64,000 nt of DNA from Clostridium aminobutyricum (GTDB lineage: Bacteria; Bacillota; Clostridia; Peptostreptococcales; Anaerovoracaceae), in NCBI RefSeq assembly GCF_017255415.1, contig NZ_JAFJZZ010000001.1, positions 1,258,863 through 1,322,862 of the forward strand. Direction: 5' to 3'. The notes under the pieces were generated by a model. The model did no database searches. It was not told the origin of the DNA and saw only the letters and a list, made by a program, of their open reading frames with translations. Below, piece by piece: positions 27,115 through 36,569 of this stretch. The first letter of the stretch is position 1, and the number at the start of each line of letters is the position of its first letter. The position numbers and the translations under genes were made by a program.

Positions 27115-28062
27115 TCAAACTGACAATTTATTCGCTATCTCTTCAATCTTCTTAAGCCGATGATTCATTCCTGATTTTTTTAATGGGGGTTCCATCATAT
27201 CGGCCATTTCCTGCAAACTGGCATCCGGATTTTCCAACCGCAATACGGCCACTTGATGGAGTTTCTCAGGGAGGAAGCTCAATCCTTTTTTCTGTTCGAT
27301 TTTCTGTATAGCCTCCAACTGTTTCTGTGCGGCATTCAAGGTTTTATCTAAATTAGCACTATCACAATTGTTGATTCGGTTTGCTTTGTTTCGCATTTCC
27401 TTCATAATGCGCACATCCTCAAATTTTAAAAGTTGTCCATGAGCTTTTAATATATTCAAAATGTCTATAATTTGTTCGGATTCTTTCACATATACCACAT
27501 AATTTTTCTTTCGCTGCACTTGTTTCGCATGAAGTCCGACAAAACTGTTAATTAATTTTTTTACATCGTTGGCTAAAACCTGCGAGCTGCATACGATCTC
27601 CATGTGATATCCTTTTTTCGGGTCACTTATGGTCCCCGCCCCTAAAAATACACCTCTAAGATAGGCTTTTCTACAGCATTTTGTTTTAATCAATCCTTCA
27701 TAAATACCATCGCTGATGTAGTTCATTCCCTCTCGGATCATCAATATGCCAGTTTCACGCAAGATTTGTTCACTCATTTCCTCAGCTCCGATAATAAGCA
27801 GATAAGGATCTCCTTTTTTTCTAGTCATTCCCTGTTCTTCGTCGGACTTCGCATCTACCCCAAAGTATTCCTTTATTAAAATTTTATAATGTCTCGCCAC
27901 AGCCAGGTTATCCGTCGAAAGGACGATTTTAATTTTACCTCCTCCGGCCAACCGAATACTGCCGCACATTCTTATAAACCCTGCTATTTCAGCAATCATG
28001 CAGCATTTCTTTTCTTGACTTAGATGTGCTAGCTCATTTTTTGTATCTATTGAAAATGACAT
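27115..28062 (-). CDS. whiA: DNA-binding protein WhiA
   Basis: A WhiA/YvcL homologue of 315 residues. The N-terminal two thirds is a LAGLIDADG-like domain (SFSIDTKNELAHL at the start, CCRKAYLRGVFLGAGTISDP in the middle). The C-terminal helix-turn-helix begins near LPEKLHQVAVLRLENPDASL. In Firmicutes it influences division and chromosome segregation rather than spore formation alone. It has a strong GGAGGAACTACTGG site. The usual upstream yvcK is absent here; kce takes that place. Confidence 0.95.
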   Translation of the reverse strand: MSFSIDTKNELAHLSQEKKCCMIAEIAGFIRMCGSIRLAGGGKIKIVLSTDNLAVARHYKILIKEYFGVDAKSDEEQGMTRKKGDPYLLIIGAEEMSEQILRETGILMIREGMNYISDGIYEGLIKTKCCRKAYLRGVFLGAGTISDPKKGYHMEIVCSSQVLANDVKKLINSFVGLHAKQVQRKKNYVVYVKESEQIIDILNILKAHGQLLKFEDVRIMKEMRNKANRINNCDSANLDKTLNAAQKQLEAIQKIEQKKGLSFLPEKLHQVAVLRLENPDASLQEMADMMEPPLKKSGMNHRLKKIEEIANKLSV

Positions 28063-28082
28063 TCCAGTAGTTCCTCCATATA

Positions 28083-28105
28083 AAAAAGCCTCTGCGAGGC
28101 GCTTT
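28083..28105 (-). terminator. Terminator-like hairpin just upstream of whiA
   Basis: GCCTC-GCA-GAGGC followed by TTTTTT on the minus strand ends only about 20 bases before the whiA start. Because kce already has its own terminator, this one must end a short leader or the kce read-through. It could also tune whiA expression. Confidence 0.6.
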
Positions 28106-28190
28106 TAGCTCGCATTCGCTCGCGTTTTAATCATAGATTTTTATGATACTCCATCATATCGCAAACGGTATTTCCCAGCAGATAAAAAAG

Positions 28191-28219
28191 GAGGTTGTCT
28201 CAAAACCAGAGACAACCTC
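28191..28219 (-). terminator. Terminator after kce
   Basis: GAGGTTGTCTC and GAGACAACCTC form a perfect 11-bp stem with a 7-base loop, followed by CTTTTTTATC on the minus strand, just past the kce stop. Confidence 0.88.
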
Positions 28220-28241
28220 AATCATCAAACACCAAACATCA

Positions 28242-29066
28242 CTATTTTTTCTTAATGCTTAATATTTCTCTCGCTTCATCAGGAGTAGCAATTTCTCTTC
28301 CCAGCAATTTTGCAAGTTTAACAGCTTTTTCAACCAGCTCTCCATTGCTCTTTGCCAGAACACCCTTTTCAAGGTAAAGATTATCTTCAAAGCCGACACG
28401 AACATGACCGCCCATAATAATGGAAGCTGCCGCCATATCAAATTCAGCTCTGCCTATTCCGGTTCCGGTCCAAGTTGCTCCAGCCGGCAAACTGTCAACA
28501 CAAAATGCAAGATCGCGGATAGTTGCTGTCATCTGAACGCCCAGCACAAAGTCAAAATGCAAAGGGTGTTCAAGAAGTCCCTTTCGGTCTGCTTTTAAGG
28601 CAATATCGAGCATCCCCTTATCAAAGCATTCCAGCTCAGGTTTAATGCCTCTTTCTTTCATGATCTTAGCAAAATTAAAAATTGTATTATCCGTATTAAT
28701 AAAAATTTCATCTCCACCGAAGTTGCATGTTCCGCAATCCAGCGTAGCAAATTCAGGTGTCGGTTCAATTTCCGTTGACTGTAATCTCTCGAGATCAGTC
28801 ATTCCTACAGCTCCTCCCGTTGACGGTTGAATAATCACATCCGGGCAAACTTTCAAGATCGCATCTACGCACTCTTGAAAACGTTCTTTACTTTGGGTCG
28901 GTGTACCGTCATCTTTTCTTACATGAAGATGAATGATAGCCGCACCGGCATCATAAGCAGATTTTGCCTCACGTACAATTTCTTCAACTGTATAAGGCAC
29001 TGCAGGATTATGTTCTTTTGTAACTTCCGCACCGCATATTGCGGCAGCAATAATTAGCTTTTCCAT
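28242..29066 (-). CDS. kce: 3-keto-5-aminohexanoate cleavage enzyme (BKACE family)
   Basis: A zinc-dependent beta-keto acid cleavage enzyme of 274 residues. With acetyl-CoA, Kce splits 3-keto-5-aminohexanoate of lysine fermentation into acetoacetate and 3-aminobutyryl-CoA. The zinc ligands are in IIHLHVR and in GGHVRVGFEDNLYL near residue 228. The opening ICGAEVTKEHNPAVPYT is very close to clostridial Kce. Other BKACE enzymes act on other beta-keto acids, and no other lysine-fermentation gene is in the window, so specificity is probable but not proven. AAAGGGGAAAACAT precedes the ATG, and a terminator follows. Confidence 0.8.
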   Translation of the reverse strand: MEKLIIAAAICGAEVTKEHNPAVPYTVEEIVREAKSAYDAGAAIIHLHVRKDDGTPTQSKERFQECVDAILKVCPDVIIQPSTGGAVGMTDLERLQSTEIEPTPEFATLDCGTCNFGGDEIFINTDNTIFNFAKIMKERGIKPELECFDKGMLDIALKADRKGLLEHPLHFDFVLGVQMTATIRDLAFCVDSLPAGATWTGTGIGRAEFDMAAASIIMGGHVRVGFEDNLYLEKGVLAKSNGELVEKAVKLAKLLGREIATPDEAREILSIKKK

Positions 29067-29286
29067 ATGTTTTCCCCTTTACTTCAATATCGTGGAAACG
29101 ATATTGACTACACAATAAATAAAAAATAATCAGCAGCAGTCAAATTTTCAGCATAAATTTAACTGACTTAAATTATATCATACAAGCCACGTCGCAGGAT
29201 GATTCAATGAATGCCTCCTTACGGCAACGCCGCCGTATCAATAATTGCATTCATTATATCATAAAGATTGCCCTTTAATCAAGCGT

Positions 29287-30132
29287 TCAAAGGTCTCGAT
29301 GATCGATAGTGATCCTTATTCCTTCTTTTTTAAATTTTTCCGCAAAGACATTCGCCATTGTAACAGAGCGGTGCTGCCCGCCAGTGCACCCAAATGCCAA
29401 ATTCAAATGATATTTTCCTTCCCTTATGTAACAGGGGATCATATCTTTCAGCATCTTCTCCACATTCGTGATAAAGCTTTGTGATTCGGGAAACTTTAAA
29501 ACGTAATCCTGTATTTTCTTACTGTTACCGGTCAGTTTTTTTAAACTGGTGATATAATACGGATTGGGAATAAAGCGTACGTCAAGAACCATGTCCGCTT
29601 CCAGCGGAATACCATGTTTAAATCCAAAGGAAAAGATATTTAGTACAAAGCTGGCATCTTCTCCTTTTCCGAACAAAGCCTTTATTTCTTCTCTCAGCTT
29701 CGCCGCTTTCATATTGGAGGTATCAATGACAAAATCCGAGATGCCTCGAATACTTGCCAACACTTCTCGCTCTCTGTTGATTCCGGTAAGCGTTTCTCCC
29801 CCATCAGAAAGCGGATGCTGTCTGCGAGTTTCATTAAAGCGTCGAATAAGCACTTCATCCGATGCCTCTAAGAATAGTATTTTATACTCAAGACCCATCA
29901 ATTTCAGATCTTGCAGACACGGGTTTATTTCATCAAAGAACTCTCCTCCGCGTATGTCTATAACAAAAGCGGCTTTCTCTATAGAGCTTTTCTGGTTAAT
30001 AGCCAACGTCATAAAATTTTTAATTAACGCCGGCGGCATATTATCGATACAATAATATCCCAGATCCTCTAAGCAATTTGCTGCTTGCGATTTTCCTGCA
30101 CCAGATAAGCCTGTCACAATTACTGCTTCCAT
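29287..30132 (-). CDS. rapZ: RNase adapter / nucleotide-binding protein RapZ (YvcJ)
   Basis: A 281-residue P-loop protein. Walker A is GLSGAGKSQAANCLEDLGY at the N-terminus, and the C-terminal domain has AFGCTGGQHRSVTMA. In Enterobacteria RapZ controls glucosamine-6-phosphate synthase RNA; in Bacillus YvcJ is a GTPase linked to competence. It is 7 bases downstream of the PHP gene in a murB-PHP-rapZ run, a standard clostridial order. Confidence 0.95.
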   Translation of the reverse strand: MEAVIVTGLSGAGKSQAANCLEDLGYYCIDNMPPALIKNFMTLAINQKSSIEKAAFVIDIRGGEFFDEINPCLQDLKLMGLEYKILFLEASDEVLIRRFNETRRQHPLSDGGETLTGINREREVLASIRGISDFVIDTSNMKAAKLREEIKALFGKGEDASFVLNIFSFGFKHGIPLEADMVLDVRFIPNPYYITSLKKLTGNSKKIQDYVLKFPESQSFITNVEKMLKDMIPCYIREGKYHLNLAFGCTGGQHRSVTMANVFAEKFKKEGIRITIDHRDL

Positions 30133-30139
30133 CTGCTTA

Positions 30140-30928
30140 TCATACCCTTTCTATATTTACAATCCTGTCCAAATCAATTCCAGCCTCTATCGCTCGGTCC
30201 AATCCTCCTTGGAAATCTCCGATTCTAGAAGGAACATGAGCATCGCTGCTGATAATAAACCGTACATCCGTCAGAGCTGCCGTTTTAATCTCCTCTACGG
30301 TCAAATGCTTGTGCCACGTGCTGATCTCCATTAAAGTTCCTTGTGCTTCACACGCTTTTGCGATAGCTAAAATATCAAAAGGCCCTTTATCTCCGGGATG
30401 TGTTAAGATCTTTAAGTTGTTTTCATAGATCGCTCTCACCATCATCTCGGTATTTTTCATTCGCAACCTTCTTATACCTCTTGAATCGAGCTTCCCTCCC
30501 TTTCTATGAGGTACATGTTTTTGTAAATAATTTTCAATACAATATCCGTTTAAGACGCCATAGTGATACCCGCCGATAACGAAATCATACTGAGCAAATT
30601 CATCCGGTTTAATATCAAGTCCTTTGCCGCTCTTTACAATATTGGCCTCTACACTTAAGCTGATTTCAATATGAGGATAAATCTTCTTGAGCTCTTCAAT
30701 TTCTCTTCTCATCTCCGGTATGGCACTGCGCTTGATCCCATATGTTAAATGCCCCGGTCCGTGGTCTGTTATTGCGATTTTTACAAGACCTTTTTTTAGT
30801 GCCGCTTCCACATTATCCTTAATACTCCCTTTCCCATGAGAAAAAGTTGTGTGGGTATGCAAATCATACAACATACGGTACCCTTTATATACAATTACCT
30901 CATCCTTTACAGTTACGCCTTCTGACAT
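30140..30928 (-). CDS. PHP-domain phosphoesterase
   Basis: A polymerase-and-histidinol-phosphatase (PHP) family metal hydrolase, 262 residues. The metal motif DLHTHTTFSHGKG is near residue 22, TDHGPGHL near 60, LTHPGDKG near 190 and SSDAHVPSRIG near 235. Homologues in this place are called YcdX-like or histidinol-phosphatase-related, with unsettled substrate. It sits between murB and rapZ, about 12 bases from each, with TTAGGAGG before its ATG. Confidence 0.85.
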   Translation of the reverse strand: MSEGVTVKDEVIVYKGYRMLYDLHTHTTFSHGKGSIKDNVEAALKKGLVKIAITDHGPGHLTYGIKRSAIPEMRREIEELKKIYPHIEISLSVEANIVKSGKGLDIKPDEFAQYDFVIGGYHYGVLNGYCIENYLQKHVPHRKGGKLDSRGIRRLRMKNTEMMVRAIYENNLKILTHPGDKGPFDILAIAKACEAQGTLMEISTWHKHLTVEEIKTAALTDVRFIISSDAHVPSRIGDFQGGLDRAIEAGIDLDRIVNIERV

Positions 30929-30942
30929 AATGAATCAGCCTC

Positions 30943-31875
30943 CTAATCCCCTAATATACGAACCTCTGGTTCAAGTTGTACACCAAATTTATCTAGCACC
31001 GTATTCTGAACCAACTTCATCAGCTCTAGAATATCTGCAGCGGTAGCATCTCCTGTATTAACGACAAAACCTGCATGCAAAGGTGAAACCTGTGCTCCCC
31101 CTACGCTGAGTCCTTTTAATCCGGCTTCCTGAATCAACTTTCCCGCAAAATTTCCCGTCGGTCTTTTAAAAAAGCTTCCTGCACTAGGCAAATTAACCGG
31201 TTGTTTCGTATTTCGCTTTTCCATTAATTCTTTCATTTTAGCAGCGATTTCATCTCTATTGCCTTTTTTCAGCTTAAATGTGGCACTTAAAATAATATCT
31301 TCTGTCTCATGAAAAATGCTATGCCGATACGATAATTGACACTCACTTTTATCTAAATGATATTTTTTCTGCCCATCTACGCGGATCGCCTCCACGGATT
31401 CAATCACATCCGCAATCTCTTTTTCATAAGCCCCCGCATTCATAAAGACGGCTCCTCCAACACTGCCGGGAATCCCACTGGCAAATTCAAGGCCTGTCAA
31501 ACTGTATTCCAAGGCTTCCTTTGCAACTGCAGAAATCCTTGCTCCAGCGTATGCCGTCAAGGTTTCTCCCTTCACTTCAATGTTCGAAAAACAGTCCCCC
31601 AATTTTATGATTACTCCTTGATAACCGCTATCCTTTACTAAAACGTTGGTTCCATTTCCCAGAAAAAAGGATTGGATTTCAGACTTCCTTAAAGCTTCCA
31701 TTGTAACCATCAGTTCCTCTATTGTCTGAGGGATTACAAGAAGTGCGGCTTTTCCGCCTGCTTTAAATGAGGTATATTTTTTCATATCTGCATTTTTTAT
31801 AACATGTTCTTTCTTTAATATTTTAAGCAGTTCATCGCATAAATCTGCCATGCTCACAGCTGCCTCTATTTTCAT
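30943..31875 (-). CDS. murB: UDP-N-acetylmuramate dehydrogenase
   Basis: MurB reduces the enolpyruvyl ether to make UDP-MurNAc, a cytosolic step of peptidoglycan synthesis. The FAD-binding part has FKAGGKAALLVIPQT and FLGNGTNVLVKD. Catalytic residues lie in YRHSIF (Arg), AGSFFKRP (Ser) and LEPEVRILG (Glu). At 310 residues with a short insert it is the type II form common in Firmicutes. It begins the murB-PHP-rapZ run. Confidence 0.96.
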   Translation of the reverse strand: MKIEAAVSMADLCDELLKILKKEHVIKNADMKKYTSFKAGGKAALLVIPQTIEELMVTMEALRKSEIQSFFLGNGTNVLVKDSGYQGVIIKLGDCFSNIEVKGETLTAYAGARISAVAKEALEYSLTGLEFASGIPGSVGGAVFMNAGAYEKEIADVIESVEAIRVDGQKKYHLDKSECQLSYRHSIFHETEDIILSATFKLKKGNRDEIAAKMKELMEKRNTKQPVNLPSAGSFFKRPTGNFAGKLIQEAGLKGLSVGGAQVSPLHAGFVVNTGDATAADILELMKLVQNTVLDKFGVQLEPEVRILGD

Positions 31876-32370
31876 TCAGCGGTTTCCTCCCCATTCATCT
31901 TTTATTGCCTTTATGTTTACTGTTTCCACAGATTCTTTTATAGTATTTTTATCGCTTATTATTAAGTATCCCTATTGTTGTTATTTTTACACACAAGATA
32001 CAGCATTATATACGTTGTATATTTATGAATTATATCATATTTTTCTGTCTGCCACACTTAATATATGCTTTTAATGGCTAATTTTACATACTATCTTATT
32101 GTTATTATACCCCTCCTTCTTTTATTCAAGCAGGAATCACTTCTGTATATTCATACATCATATTTGAGTATATATAATATTTCATGTATATTTATAGAAT
32201 TTTATCTTGCAATTCATATATAATCAGTGTATAATCGTTTTTAAAATATAAGCACAGCGAATAATTTTATACATTTCGACAATGAAATTATTCAAGATTG
32301 CTTTGATAAAATAAACTTATTAATTTTAAAAGATTTATCATAGAGCATAAATCGTTAGGAGGCAAAGGAA
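31876..32370. promoter_or_regulatory. Divergent murB/argG intergenic region with argG promoter
   Basis: This gene-free stretch is very AT-rich. A strong sigma-A-like promoter for argGH is visible: TTGCAA at 32207-32212, a 17-base spacer and TATAAT at 32230-32235, with a leader of about 130 bases. Several ATTCAT/ATGTAT half-sites upstream could be ArgR boxes, but I find no clean match. I see no gene here. Confidence 0.55.
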
Positions 32371-33639
32371 ATGGCAAAAGAAAAAATTGTATTAGCTTAT
32401 TCGGGCGGATTAGACACTTCAGTTATTTTAACTTGGTTAAAAGAAAATTATGATTGCGAAGTAATAGCCGTTTGCTGTGATGCAGGTCAAGGCGAGGATT
32501 ATGCGGCAGTTGAAAAGAAGGCATATGCAACAGGCGCATCAAAAGCTTACATACTGGATATTAAAGAAGAGTTCATCACAGAATTTATCTGGCCTACTTT
32601 AAAAGCAGGCGCGATTTACGAAAATGATTACCTTTTAGGTACTTCCATGGCAAGACCGCTTATGGCACAAAAGCTGGTTGACATTGCAGAAGCAGAAGGT
32701 GCCTATATCATTGCCCACGGTTGTACCGGAAAAGGAAATGACCAGGTTCGTTTTGAAACAACCATCAAAGCATTGAATCCTGCGATCAAAATTATCGCTC
32801 CTTGGAGAACGTGGGATCTCACTTCCCGTGAAGATTGTATTGAATATGCGAAAGCACATAATATTCCTATCGCACAAACAACTGAAAAGATTTACAGCCG
32901 TGACGAAAACATCTGGCACATCAGCCATGAAGGCGGTAACTTGGAAAGTCCATGGAATGAGCACAAGGATGATATTCACGTACTAAGCCTTCCTATCGAA
33001 AAAGCCCCTGATCAGGCAACCTATGTTGAAATCGACTTTGAAGAAGGTATTCCTGTTGCTGTAAACGGAGAAAAAATGGATGCAATAACGCTTCTGACTA
33101 CGTTAAATAAGCTAGGAAGTGCAAACGGCGTAGGAACGATTGATATCATCGAAAACCGTCTGGTAGGAATGAAATCCAGAGGTGTTTATGAAACGCCTGG
33201 CGGAACTATTTTATATAAAGCGCATGGAGCTTTAGAAAAATTAATACTTGACAGAGATACGATGCAGTATAAGAATATAGTAGCACAGAAATATTCTCAG
33301 TTAGTTTATGATGGCTTATGGTTTACACCATTAAGAGAAGCTATTGCCGCCTTTGTCGATGTTACGCAGGAATTAGTAACCGGTACGGTAAGAATGAAGC
33401 TTTACAAAGGTAATGCCGTTTCAGTAGCTTCCAAGTCACCAAACTCACTATACAGTGAAGAATTCGCTACATTCAGTAAGGATGAAGTATATAATCAGAG
33501 TGATGCAGAAGGTTTCATCAACCTATTCTCATTGCCTCTTAAGATTAGAGCGATTCAGAAACAATCAAAACAAGGAGGGGCACAAGAAAATGAAGCTTTG
33601 GAAAGGAAGATTCTCAAAGGAGGCGACTTCATCCGCTAA
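32371..33639 (+). CDS. argG: Argininosuccinate synthase
   Basis: ArgG joins citrulline and aspartate with ATP. The N-type ATP pyrophosphatase loop [12 protein letters not shown] is at residues 9-20. [13 protein letters not shown] near residue 117 and ISHEGGNLE near 185 are further family signatures. It has 422 residues, slightly longer than many, because the C-terminal tail [19 protein letters not shown] reads through the argH start region. TTAGGAGGCAAAGGAA precedes the ATG. Confidence 0.97.
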   Translation: MAKEKIVLAYSGGLDTSVILTWLKENYDCEVIAVCCDAGQGEDYAAVEKKAYATGASKAYILDIKEEFITEFIWPTLKAGAIYENDYLLGTSMARPLMAQKLVDIAEAEGAYIIAHGCTGKGNDQVRFETTIKALNPAIKIIAPWRTWDLTSREDCIEYAKAHNIPIAQTTEKIYSRDENIWHISHEGGNLESPWNEHKDDIHVLSLPIEKAPDQATYVEIDFEEGIPVAVNGEKMDAITLLTTLNKLGSANGVGTIDIIENRLVGMKSRGVYETPGGTILYKAHGALEKLILDRDTMQYKNIVAQKYSQLVYDGLWFTPLREAIAAFVDVTQELVTGTVRMKLYKGNAVSVASKSPNSLYSEEFATFSKDEVYNQSDAEGFINLFSLPLKIRAIQKQSKQGGAQENEALERKILKGGDFIR

Positions 33640-34951
33640 TGAATTCAATGCGTCAATTGAATTCGACCAGAGGCTGTATAAGCAAGATATCACCGGGAGC
33701 ATTGCCCATGCAAAGATGCTTGCAAAACAAGGAATACTGGATTCAAGTGATGCGCAATTAATCGAAAAAACGATGCTTGACATATTAAAGGAAATCGAGG
33801 ACGGAAAAATCACCTTTACCATTGAGCAAGAAGATATTCACATGAATATTGAAAGTATCCTAACCCAGCGAATCGGTCAGCCCGGCAAACGGCTTCATAC
33901 AGCACGAAGCCGAAACGATCAGGTTGCTGTAGATATTCGTTTATACTTAAAAGATGAAATAAACGAAATCGGTAAGCTCCTTGAAGCGTTAAAGGATACC
34001 TTATATACCTTAGCAAAAAATAATCAGGATACCGTCATGCCCGGTTATACGCATCTTCAACGCGCTCAACCGGTTACGCTTGCTCATCATTTGCTCGCGT
34101 ATTATCAGATGTTTAAAAGAGATGAGGAACGGTTTTCAGATTGTTTAAAGAGAACAGATTCTCTGCCGCTTGGTTCCGGTGCTTTAGCAGGTACGACCTA
34201 CCATACCGACCGGGATTTTCTGGCGCAAGAGCTGGGATTTGCCAATGTTTGCCCGAATTCCATGGACGCTGTCAGTGATCGGGATTTTGCGGTTGAGTTT
34301 TTAAGCTGCTCTTCCATTTGCATGATGCACTTATCCAGATTCTGCGAAGAATTAATCCTATGGAGCACAACAGAATTCAACTTTATTGAAATGGACGATG
34401 CATTCAGTACGGGAAGCAGCATCATGCCGCAGAAAAAAAATCCGGATATGGCCGAACTGATTCGAGGAAAAACCGGCCGCGTTTACGGGGATTTGATGAC
34501 CCTCCTTACGATCATGAAGGGTCTGCCTCTTGCTTATAATAAAGATATGCAGGAAGATAAGCTTCCACTCTTTGATGCGGTCGATACGCTGAAGGCTTCC
34601 CTTTCCATTTTCACCGAGATGATTTCGACGATGAAGGTAAACATTGAAAAGATGGAAAAAGCCGTTAAATCAGGTTTTATGAACGCTACAGATGCAGCGG
34701 ACTATTTGGTGGCGAAAGGCCTTCCGTTCAGAGACTGTCACGAGGTGATCGGCAAGATCGTTCTGTACTGCATTCATGCAGGCAAAGCAATCGAAGAGCT
34801 GTCATTAGAAGAGTTAAAAGGATTTTCTGATTTGTTTGATCAGGATATTTACGAAAGTATTGATATCAGAGCTTGCATTGCCGCAAAGAAGTCAAAAGGC
34901 TCCACTTCTTTTGAAAGCGTAAAGGAACAACTGAATCAAATCAAAAAATAA
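33590..34951 (+). CDS. argH: Argininosuccinate lyase
   Basis: ArgH splits argininosuccinate to arginine and fumarate. The fumarase/lyase signature [12 protein letters not shown] lies near residue 280, and [17 protein letters not shown] near 105. I set the start at ATG 33590 (453 residues), where the family-conserved [11 protein letters not shown] begins and GGAGGGG lies upstream. The start lies 50 bases inside argG, so the two are translationally coupled. A terminator follows. Confidence 0.96.
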   Translation: MKLWKGRFSKEATSSANEFNASIEFDQRLYKQDITGSIAHAKMLAKQGILDSSDAQLIEKTMLDILKEIEDGKITFTIEQEDIHMNIESILTQRIGQPGKRLHTARSRNDQVAVDIRLYLKDEINEIGKLLEALKDTLYTLAKNNQDTVMPGYTHLQRAQPVTLAHHLLAYYQMFKRDEERFSDCLKRTDSLPLGSGALAGTTYHTDRDFLAQELGFANVCPNSMDAVSDRDFAVEFLSCSSICMMHLSRFCEELILWSTTEFNFIEMDDAFSTGSSIMPQKKNPDMAELIRGKTGRVYGDLMTLLTIMKGLPLAYNKDMQEDKLPLFDAVDTLKASLSIFTEMISTMKVNIEKMEKAVKSGFMNATDAADYLVAKGLPFRDCHEVIGKIVLYCIHAGKAIEELSLEELKGFSDLFDQDIYESIDIRACIAAKKSKGSTSFESVKEQLNQIKK

Positions 34952-34956
34952 TAGAG

Positions 34957-34986
34957 CCGCCGGCAAGAAGTTTTTCTTATCGGCGG
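34957..34986 (+). terminator. Terminator after argH
   Basis: CCGCCG and CGGCGG pair, with an inner AAG/CTT helix, and exit into TATTTTC. It lies 6 bases past the argH stop and may also serve the converging minus-strand gene. Confidence 0.7.
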
Positions 34987-35006
34987 TATTTTCATGCGTT
35001 TCTTAT

Positions 35007-35726
35007 TTAATCTTCAGCAGTCATCTGAAGCAGTATGTCCAGTCTATTGTATATGCTTCTTTCTAAAGCGCCGTAAAAAGGCTGGATATCTCCTGCGTTC
35101 AAGTACTTCATCACTGCTGTATTGTATTCGCGCTCACTTAATCGCAGTTCAAAAATCGGATATCCGTCCCGCAGTAAGCTATAATACATCACCAGCCTCG
35201 CTACCGCTTCCGAATACAACTCAAACGGATAGATTTCAAACAACTTATTATGTAAATAGGCCGCTCTCAATAGTGGATTTCTTTCCGCAGCCTCTTCATA
35301 GCTCCATTTAATAAATTCTTTTAAAAGATGTTCAATGTCCTTCCAATGCGGAGGATTATAATCCAAGGTGTATAATGTTGGGTTGGACATGCGAAGAACA
35401 GTACCTTCTCCTTCGCTCAGGATTTCATAAAATTGTTCCAGAATTTTATAGCTGATTTCACTGTCCATGGCCAGTAGATCATCCATAAACAATAGGCATT
35501 GGATATACTTTTTAATAATAAAATGATCACTTACCGTAGCTTCGACTATAAATTCCCCCTCCAAAATGCGGACCACCTGCTCTTTAGTAATATTGCTGCC
35601 GTCAAGCCGCAGCAAAGTGTATATCATCTCACATAGTTCTGATTTTTTAATCTGTTCTTTCATCTGCGGGGCGTATGGTTTTCTGCTGTCCAGATTTTTT
35701 TTCTTACTAAGAATTTCCTGATACAT
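35007..35726 (-). CDS. Fic-fold protein with degenerate catalytic motif
   Basis: A 239-residue protein. Its C-terminal half reads HNKLFEIYPFELYSEAVAR then LVMYYSLLRDGYP. This lines up with the Fic core, H-x2-F-x2-IHPFxDGNGRxxR followed by LxxxLLLxxGYP. The catalytic His is Tyr here, and the DGNGR phosphate-binding loop is ELYSE. It therefore should not transfer AMP. The N-terminal half is helical, as in Fic proteins with an HTH-like extension. GTAGGAGGTG precedes the ATG. It is a lone gene; a binding or regulatory role is inference. Confidence 0.62.
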   Translation of the reverse strand: MYQEILSKKKNLDSRKPYAPQMKEQIKKSELCEMIYTLLRLDGSNITKEQVVRILEGEFIVEATVSDHFIIKKYIQCLLFMDDLLAMDSEISYKILEQFYEILSEGEGTVLRMSNPTLYTLDYNPPHWKDIEHLLKEFIKWSYEEAAERNPLLRAAYLHNKLFEIYPFELYSEAVARLVMYYSLLRDGYPIFELRLSEREYNTAVMKYLNAGDIQPFYGALERSIYNRLDILLQMTAED

Positions 35727-35824
35727 TTGACACCTCCTACCATGAATCTACTTTTGTACATTTTAACACAATATGGTATAATTACATATATATATTTAAC
35801 AATAAACCGAGGAGGTTTTTTTAT

Positions 35825-36532
35825 ATGCCATCAAGTTTTTATGACATCACTTCACTTTCACTTTATGATGTAAACATTGCATCCATCTTTACCCGGTTGC
35901 TTCTAGCGGTCATTTTAGGTGGAATCATCGGATTAGAGCGAGGAGCGGCCAATCATCCTGCTGGTTTTAGGACTCATATCTTGGTCTGTGTAGGCTCTAC
36001 TTTAGCGATGCTGACCGACCAATATATCTTTCAATTTTTAACACCGATCGCAGACCCTGCCAGATTGGGTGCTCAAGTGATTACAGGCGTCGGCTTTTTA
36101 GGGGTTGGCACCATCTTTGTAACAGGACGACATCGAATCAAAGGTCTCACCACGGCAGCAGGCCTTTGGGCGTCGGCATGTTTGGGCCTTGCCATTGGAA
36201 TCGGTTTTTATTCCGGTGCCATCATAGCCGGGATACTTATATTTGTCAGCCTTGCCCTGTTTCCAAAAGTAGAAAACCACTTTTTAAAGCATTCCAGATT
36301 TCTGAATTTATATGTTGAAGTGGATTCTATTGCAAGCTTTAAAGCCTTTGTCGCTCAGGTGAAGCAGCAGGGTTATCAAGTTTTTGACGCCCACATCAGC
36401 AGTTCAGATCCCATTTTAAGAAGCGGGATCGCATTTTATATTTTCATGAAGACACCAAAAGATATAGACCACAATGATATTGTAGAAGAGTTCTATACTT
36501 ACCAGGGTGTATTTATAATCGATGAGGTCTAA
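35825..36532 (+). CDS. MgtC/SapB family membrane protein
   Basis: A 235-residue protein. The first 140 residues form about five membrane segments with the MgtC signature LLAVILGGIIGLERG and the conserved GFLGVGTIFV and GLTTAAGLWASACLGLAIG. The last 80 residues look like a small ACT-like cytosolic domain. The family is linked to Mg2+ limitation and acid stress, but transport is unproven. GAGGAGG precedes the ATG, with TATAAT about 40 bases upstream. Confidence 0.9.
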   Translation: MPSSFYDITSLSLYDVNIASIFTRLLLAVILGGIIGLERGAANHPAGFRTHILVCVGSTLAMLTDQYIFQFLTPIADPARLGAQVITGVGFLGVGTIFVTGRHRIKGLTTAAGLWASACLGLAIGIGFYSGAIIAGILIFVSLALFPKVENHFLKHSRFLNLYVEVDSIASFKAFVAQVKQQGYQVFDAHISSSDPILRSGIAFYIFMKTPKDIDHNDIVEEFYTYQGVFIIDEV

Positions 36533-36534
36533 AA

Positions 36535-36563
36535 AAAGCAGGCTGCCTTTGGGAGCCTGCTTT
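36535..36563. terminator. Bidirectional terminator between mgtC-like and oadA genes
   Basis: AAAGCAGGCT and AGCCTGCTTT form a perfect 10-bp stem with a 9-base loop, with A-rich and T-rich flanks. It stands between converging genes. Confidence 0.82.
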
Positions 36564-36569
36564 CTATGT

